This document shows positions 28,644 through 33,289 of a stretch of 33,289 nucleotides of DNA, piece after piece. Position 1 is the stretch's first letter; each line of letters opens with the position of its first letter. The DNA lies in NCBI RefSeq assembly GCF_025060895.1, contig NZ_JANZKV010000043.1, forward strand, positions 1 to 33,289, in the 5' to 3' direction. Source of the stretch: Stieleria sedimenti (GTDB lineage Bacteria > Planctomycetota > Planctomycetia > Pirellulales > Pirellulaceae). Both the position numbers and the translations under genes were made by a program. The notes beneath the pieces are model-generated. The model had not been told where the DNA came from and searched no databases. It saw only the letters and a list, made by a program, of their open reading frames with translations.

Positions 28644-31154
28644 CTAAGTGTAGAACGCATCAATCTCAAATTGCGGACGCTCAATTTTCAGCCACGGTTT
28701 TGTGCTAATAAGATTCTGATCGTAAATCATGAAACGAGGTGTCGCCTGCTTGATTCTCATTAGCGCCTGAGATATCCGTGCCCAATACATATGGTGAGAA
28801 AGGACAATGCCCTTGTATCGCTTGTTGTGCCAACCATCTTCAAATCGCTTCAAATTTACTGAAATCCATTTTGCATCCAGTACTTCTGGTGGATTCGGAG
28901 TCACTTTCGGGCGACGTGAATTGGCAGTAGCGCCAAACAGGATCAGTAATTCCCCCGCCTTGTCAGAGTCGTGAGGAGTCATATCCGGGCGTCCAAACCA
29001 GCCAATCGGTCGCAAGTCCTGAGTAGCAACCTGTAGCCCGGTTTCTTCCTCAACCTCACGAACCGCAGCCGCAGAGGGCGATTCCCCCGGATCAACACTA
29101 CCTCCAGGCAGGACCCACGGGTGATCGCCATACCTCTTTGAGTACTTTCCGAGCTGGGCCATCAAGACTGAACGACCACTTGAATCGAGAATCGCAGTGA
29201 CGACGGCAAGTTTCCAGCCCCGATTCTGATCGTCTCGAACGGCCATCGCCTGACGATCAATCCGTTCGACAGTGTCGATTGCTCCGTCCGGAAACCAGTC
29301 TTGGTGTTTTCGAGGAAAATGGAACCGTTCAAATTGCTTACAATCATCTCTCAGCTGATCAACGTGTCTAGCTCTTACCTTTTCGGAAGGAATTTTCTTG
29401 TACCTATCGTTGATTTCTGAGAGCAAATTCCTCGTCGATTCAAGCAAGGATTCACATAGATCCATGCGTTTCGTCATCGGTTGCTTGCCATATGATGTTC
29501 TCACCGCTCGAAACAGGGAAACCTGAGCGTTTCTCACCTGGGACTGTACAATCATTCGGGGATCACGCATCGATGTTCGGATCTCGGCTGCTTGTTCGTA
29601 TCGTTGACGAGATGACTCGGCGAGTTGCAGCACCTGGTCTTCAGGACATCCGTACCGATTCGCATCTTCGGCCATCGATTGGTATACAAAAGCCGCGTTG
29701 TGCAGATTCAAGCCATAGAATTCCATTTGATAGTGGCTCTTGAACTCAGTTGCTACACCATCGAGCCGCTTCGCGAGATTCTCTTGCCAACGCAACTCGT
29801 AGTACTTGTCATCGATCGGTTCCGATGATTCAAGTGCAACGCGCCCATTCATGTATCGTTGAAACTCTGAAAGCGGCAGTTCTGCATCTTTGAGCTTTCG
29901 GCGTGTTTCAATTGCTTTGCTAAGTTGTTGATCTGCTTCGAGATACCGTTGTTCATGCTGAAGCGCAATGCCACACTGATGCTCACACCAACCTAGATGT
30001 TCTCGGTACTTTTTCCGCTTTTCACCCCTGGAACTATCTATCGCCTTTTTTAGTTCCGCTATTAGTTTTGTTAGGTCAGAGACTGCATCTTTGCTTCGCC
30101 CACTTATTCTGCCCATGTAAGCAGCCCTTGATCGAGCCTCGAAATTCAAAATCGTATCGCCTAGATCGAGTATTGACTCGTAGGCTTCGTCAGCCAAATT
30201 TCGCTTCTCTCCGTCAACAACGACTTGGTACAACCGTAGGTGATTCGCGATTCGGGCCCACAATAGCTTTAGTAACGGTGCGTTTTTTGAACGAACGTTG
30301 CTAGCCCAACGACTGGCATTGCGAATCCACCAATTCTGGTCGTTGCACTCTTCTTCGACAAACCCCCAGTCTATCAAGACTTCATCTGTAACGTCGGAGG
30401 ATGAAATCACTCGTCGGAAGACAGCTTGAAAAACTTCGTCGACATCAGATGTAATGACGTGAGTTTCGGTGGTAAAAAATCGGCTGACTAAGGGCGGATG
30501 CGGATCCTCGGACGGATGCTTGACCCATATTACCTCGCTAGGTTGAGCGGATCCGCAAAACAAAGCCGGCATGACATCATGAATATCCATTCCGCCGTAG
30601 CCCGCAACCACAAGCACACGACCTTTAATTGCATTGCCAACCTTTCGCAACAAATTTTGTTCGAGAGGCGCGAATACAGAATTCGCTCGGAATCGTAATG
30701 ACAGTGGGTCTGACAACGTACCATGCAACTTCAACGGGCGTTGCTTTGGCGGCCCACAATCGAAAACCTCGATCAACTCATCGAAATTGGTTGTTAAAAC
30801 CTTCGTGTCAAAATGCTTCGTACTCCATGCGGCGAAACGGTGGATATTGCTTGATGAGGGAGCGTCCAAGCACGCGGCTATCGCTTGACTCGTCTGTTGC
30901 TCGGTCAGCGTTTGAGACATGATTTGGAAGAACGTCTCGTTGAACAAAAGCTGGAGATGTTCTTTGAGATAGGGGATCGGATCTCGAAAATTGTCAGCGG
31001 CGATCACCCGAATCAGTTCTTCGACCATACTGACCCAGCCAGGACAATACGTCTGACGTCGAAGGCTGATTCCAGCACCAAGCATGAAGGCCGCGTTCTT
31101 ACCCGACATTGCTTCAGCGATGCGACGCGCTGCGTCCGATTGATTTAGTTCCAC
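28644..31154 (-). CDS. SIR2-NUDIX fusion protein
   Basis: A GTG at 31154, preceded by GGGGA, starts VELNQSDAARRIAEAMSGKNAAFMLGAGIS; the longer reading to 31337 looks non-coding. The 836-residue protein has an N-terminal SIR2 domain (FMLGAGIS near 23-30, VLTTNFDELIEVF near 130, KLHGTL with the His, VVAGYGGMDIHD), and a helical middle part (about 270-630) of repeats such as GWCEHQCGIALQHEQRYLEADQQLSKAIE that look TPR-like. The C-terminal NUDIX hydrolase has a complete box GGSVDPGESPSAAAV..REVEEETGL near 684-706. SIR2 releases ADP-ribose species from NAD+, and NUDIX enzymes hydrolyse or bind such molecules. A membrane protein follows in the operon. Confidence 0.87.
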   Translation of the reverse strand: MELNQSDAARRIAEAMSGKNAAFMLGAGISLRRQTYCPGWVSMVEELIRVIAADNFRDPIPYLKEHLQLLFNETFFQIMSQTLTEQQTSQAIAACLDAPSSSNIHRFAAWSTKHFDTKVLTTNFDELIEVFDCGPPKQRPLKLHGTLSDPLSLRFRANSVFAPLEQNLLRKVGNAIKGRVLVVAGYGGMDIHDVMPALFCGSAQPSEVIWVKHPSEDPHPPLVSRFFTTETHVITSDVDEVFQAVFRRVISSSDVTDEVLIDWGFVEEECNDQNWWIRNASRWASNVRSKNAPLLKLLWARIANHLRLYQVVVDGEKRNLADEAYESILDLGDTILNFEARSRAAYMGRISGRSKDAVSDLTKLIAELKKAIDSSRGEKRKKYREHLGWCEHQCGIALQHEQRYLEADQQLSKAIETRRKLKDAELPLSEFQRYMNGRVALESSEPIDDKYYELRWQENLAKRLDGVATEFKSHYQMEFYGLNLHNAAFVYQSMAEDANRYGCPEDQVLQLAESSRQRYEQAAEIRTSMRDPRMIVQSQVRNAQVSLFRAVRTSYGKQPMTKRMDLCESLLESTRNLLSEINDRYKKIPSEKVRARHVDQLRDDCKQFERFHFPRKHQDWFPDGAIDTVERIDRQAMAVRDDQNRGWKLAVVTAILDSSGRSVLMAQLGKYSKRYGDHPWVLPGGSVDPGESPSAAAVREVEEETGLQVATQDLRPIGWFGRPDMTPHDSDKAGELLILFGATANSRRPKVTPNPPEVLDAKWISVNLKRFEDGWHNKRYKGIVLSHHMYWARISQALMRIKQATPRFMIYDQNLISTKPWLKIERPQFEIDAFYT

Positions 31155-31424
31155 TACGTTGTCCCCAATGCGGCAAGGCTTTCGTCGACTACGGCAAACC
31201 CGACGCCAAGTATACATAACGCTTCGCTGCGTGTGGGCGAACCTATGTTTACCCCGCCTTTGCGACGTAGCAGCACAGCGAGCTCGCTTTGGCCACTCCG
31301 AAGTCGATGGTGAATTGCCGCGAGTTTGTGTCCGCAAACATCCATCGTCTTCCTTTGAGCTGGCTTACGTGACTCTGGCTCAAGTGCGACCGACCATCCA
31401 TCCATCCAAGTTCGGCCGCCGGGC

Positions 31425-32717
31425 TTATGATTGCGTTGCGCAACCACCTATCCCAAGAAATCCTTCAAATTTATCTTTGCAACGACTGGGTCCGCCAATC
31501 ATGGGTAGAGCAATTGAATCAATCATTGCTGGTGCATCTCCAAACAACGTGGAAAGCAGCGCTCGATTTGGCGCAACAGATTCAGATACAGGTGCGAACG
31601 GATAGACAACCGTAGCTCGGTTGGCGCGAAATCCGAGAACATACGCGCACATCTGAAATCGATCATTTCGCGACTCATTTCCAAAGCTGCATTTGTATTT
31701 TGCGTCGACGATCCAGCGCTGGTTACCGTTGACAAGCAATGTGTCGGCCCTCATCAGCCGATTGGACTCGTCAGATCCATTGGCATCGTCCCAATGTCGA
31801 ATGGACTCGCTTCGCGGCGCAACATGCCACCCTGTCTCGGTGGATAGCTCGCGGCACATCTTGCTGATCGCGTTTTCCCAAAGGAGAGCCAATGAGATGG
31901 TAAATGTGTCACCGCCCCAACCCTGCGTTGGGTCGAAGGTCGCTCCCGTCAGAATCAGTCTCGCCAACTGCAGTGCTGAGCGGTAACCGGCCGGCGGAGC
32001 AGACATGCTGGACTGGATGATGTATTCACGATCTTCCGTCGAGCGTGAAATGCCAGACCATGAATGCCTTAGATGTTGGAACGTGGTAAGCCGTTCGTTC
32101 CCGAAATCACCGACAAACATCAGGATTCGATCCAATGCAGCTGCGAGCAATTGATTTGGCGGCGTGTTGATGCTCCGCCCGCGAACGGTCTGAGGAATCG
32201 CCGGAAGCCGCCAAGGTCGCTGGGCCAATCGATGACTCAGAATGCGTCCACGAACTTCGGGGGCTTCCGTGTCGAATTGGACGAATCCCATGCGCATGTG
32301 GCAGCGGGTGACGATGTCAAGCTCCCGCAAGAAGAGGCCGGCGAGTACTGACTGGTACGATCCACTCTGTGAAACGTTCCCGTCTTGCTCCCAAAACTGA
32401 AGGTCCGGAAATTCGCCCAAATAGACCAGCCAATCGAGCAGCACCAATCCTGGCACTTTGGTCCCAATCAAGACTTGTCGGCCGCTGGGCAAACGAATGA
32501 CACCAACTCGATCTCGCCCTCGGATCTCAACTTGGCCACGATGCTCGTGAACACGCAGCGTTCGGTCTTCATGGTGACGACGGAGTGTCGCGTAATCCTG
32601 GCCGAGGCTTTCAATTGAACCTCGCCAAGCAACCGGATCCAGCGAACCTTCTTCGTCACAAACGATTGGATTGGCGGTAGCGGGGGGTGGAGCGTCCGCG
32701 ACTTGAACCATGGTCAA
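31425..32717 (-). CDS. mcrC: McrC-like subunit of McrBC restriction system
   Basis: The 430-residue protein has the McrC layout: an N-terminal beta-rich region with RDRVGVIRLPSGRQVLIGTKVPGLVLLDWLVYLGEFPDL, a helical middle part with TRCHMRMGFVQFD and RGRILSHRLAQR, and a C-terminal nuclease domain with RADTLLVNGNQRWIVDAKYK, which supplies the D..(x)n..DAK residues of the PD-(D/E)XK active site near 335-352. Its start overlaps the end of mcrB by four bases. In the E. coli system McrB (AAA+ GTPase) recognises methylated DNA and McrC cleaves. Confidence 0.85.
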   Translation of the reverse strand: MTMVQVADAPPPATANPIVCDEEGSLDPVAWRGSIESLGQDYATLRRHHEDRTLRVHEHRGQVEIRGRDRVGVIRLPSGRQVLIGTKVPGLVLLDWLVYLGEFPDLQFWEQDGNVSQSGSYQSVLAGLFLRELDIVTRCHMRMGFVQFDTEAPEVRGRILSHRLAQRPWRLPAIPQTVRGRSINTPPNQLLAAALDRILMFVGDFGNERLTTFQHLRHSWSGISRSTEDREYIIQSSMSAPPAGYRSALQLARLILTGATFDPTQGWGGDTFTISLALLWENAISKMCRELSTETGWHVAPRSESIRHWDDANGSDESNRLMRADTLLVNGNQRWIVDAKYKCSFGNESRNDRFQMCAYVLGFRANRATVVYPFAPVSESVAPNRALLSTLFGDAPAMIDSIALPMIGGPSRCKDKFEGFLGIGGCATQS

Positions 32718-33283
32718 AGGTCCTCGCCGCTTTCCGGAGCTTCAGTATCATCCAACGTGGCCTCTTGAGCGTCTACCGAAACGCACTGGAGCAACGTACT
32801 TTCAATCTGGGATTCGAGTGCGCGATCTGGTCGACCGAACTGCATGGTGCACAGCTCGCGCACATATGGCAGGACGCTGTGCCGCACGATCCGGCGCAAG
32901 GCCGCGGCAATCAGCGGTTTGTCTTCAGATGCCTGGCTCTCGTTCCCAGCGGTCTGGATCATGAACAACGCATGACCGATTTGCTGTTCAGGTGCAATGC
33001 CGCGCTCTTCAAGCATCTGGTTGCATTGTTTCAAAGCACCGCTTGAGAATCCCGATGGATTATTGCCCGTGCGACTCAGCCACGAATGCAGAACGCTGTA
33101 GTCCGGAAGCAGGTCGAGCCAGAGGAATCGCCGCCGTAACGCCAGATCCATTCTGCCGATGGATCGATCTGCACTGTTCATCGTGCCAATGATGTAGACA
33201 TTGCTTGGGAATCGAAACTTGCGTCCCGAGAGCAACCGAACGCTGCGCCCGCGGTACTCGAGCAACTGAGGGTGCATTCCCAT
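32714..33283 (-). pseudogene. mcrB: McrB AAA+ subunit, only the C-terminal part in window, interrupted at the edge repeat
   Basis: The visible 189 residues hold the second half of the McrB GTPase domain: RKFRFPSNVYIIGTMNSADRSIGRMDLALRRRFLW (sensor and arginine finger region), followed by LSRTGNNPSG and GHALFMI segments. The GTP-binding P-loop and the DNA-reading N-terminus are missing. The frame begins with MGMHP from the 19-base edge repeat and has an in-frame stop directly upstream. The gene is thus either broken by an IS in the genome or cut by the assembly. Confidence 0.8.
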
Positions 33284-33288
33284 TTAGT
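33270..33288. repeat. terminal inverted sequence, right copy (probable IS end)
   Basis: Exact reverse complement of bases 1-19; see the left copy. It interrupts mcrB. Confidence 0.6.
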
Positions 33289-33289
33289 T

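Noticed and set aside
28644-31337. Longer 897-codon start for the SIR2-NUDIX protein
   Set aside because: The extra 61 residues are Arg/Cys-rich and unlike any SIR2 N-terminus. The GTG at 31154 has a ribosome binding site and begins right before the FMLGAGIS motif.

Overview
Organism and evidence. The window looks like a Planctomycetota (Pirellulaceae/Rhodopirellula-like) genome fragment. This is inference from moderate GC, a XylR/AraC-type regulator, a bacterial TROVE (Ro60-like) gene, CCA-less tRNA genes and dispersed palindromic repeats of the GCCGACGGCGCTAGCC type. No database search was possible. Both window ends carry the same 19-base sequence in inverted orientation, and each copy interrupts an ORF, so the window is probably bounded by two copies of one insertion sequence, or by an assembly break at that sequence.

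Layout. (1) 1-1111: a XylR-type regulator truncated at the left edge. (2) 1859-9393: a dense tRNA island of about 29 conventional tRNA or tRNA-like genes on the + strand. Its spacers are degenerate inverted repeats. Interspersed are three four-helix-bundle (S23/IVS family) genes, one broken; a conserved hypothetical protein; an SPFH/band-7 protein; an endonuclease V homologue; and a SEC-C mini-protein. Several tRNAs have hairpin insertions in the anticodon or D arm, and nearly all have CT, not CC(A), directly after the discriminator base. (3) 9404-11800: the most unusual part, a tandem array of tRNA pieces in circularly permuted order (3' half, linker, 5' half). The pieces are separated by copies of one bipartite intervening sequence (IVS): 5' part about TCTG..ACYTCGTCG, 3' part about GACTGCCNNNNNGGANTACAT. 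The acceptor strands pair only in the permuted reading (up to 7/7), and in two units the anticodon stem re-forms exactly across the junction. The IVS shows compensatory base changes in two short helices and tolerates large insertions in its loop, one of them carrying a 121-codon ORF. (4) 11815-13458: a TROVE-vWA (Ro60/Rsr-like) gene directly downstream; the last IVS-like hairpin abuts its ribosome binding site. (5) 13872-33283: a defence island with a PD-(D/E)XK-like protein, a small HTH protein, an SNF2 helicase + beta-class adenine methylase + type III Res-like restriction helicase, a coupled SIR2/P-loop protein, and on the minus strand a SIR2-NUDIX fusion with a multi-pass membrane protein and McrC/McrB.

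How the parts may work together. I infer that the permuted array is transcribed, cut at the IVS boundaries and ligated to circular pre-tRNAs that RNase P and a 3' endonuclease then open at the linker. The TROVE protein would be a natural binder of such structured or misfolded RNAs. The sequence shows the permutation and the conserved IVS; the processing chemistry and the TROVE link are hypotheses. Some units (11406-11503, 11626-11712, 9682-9758, 9971-10043) do not give a complete tRNA by hand folding and could be decayed or unusual. The defence genes form two convergent blocks: a + strand restriction-like operon ending in a SIR2 protein, and a - strand group of McrBC plus SIR2-NUDIX/membrane protein.
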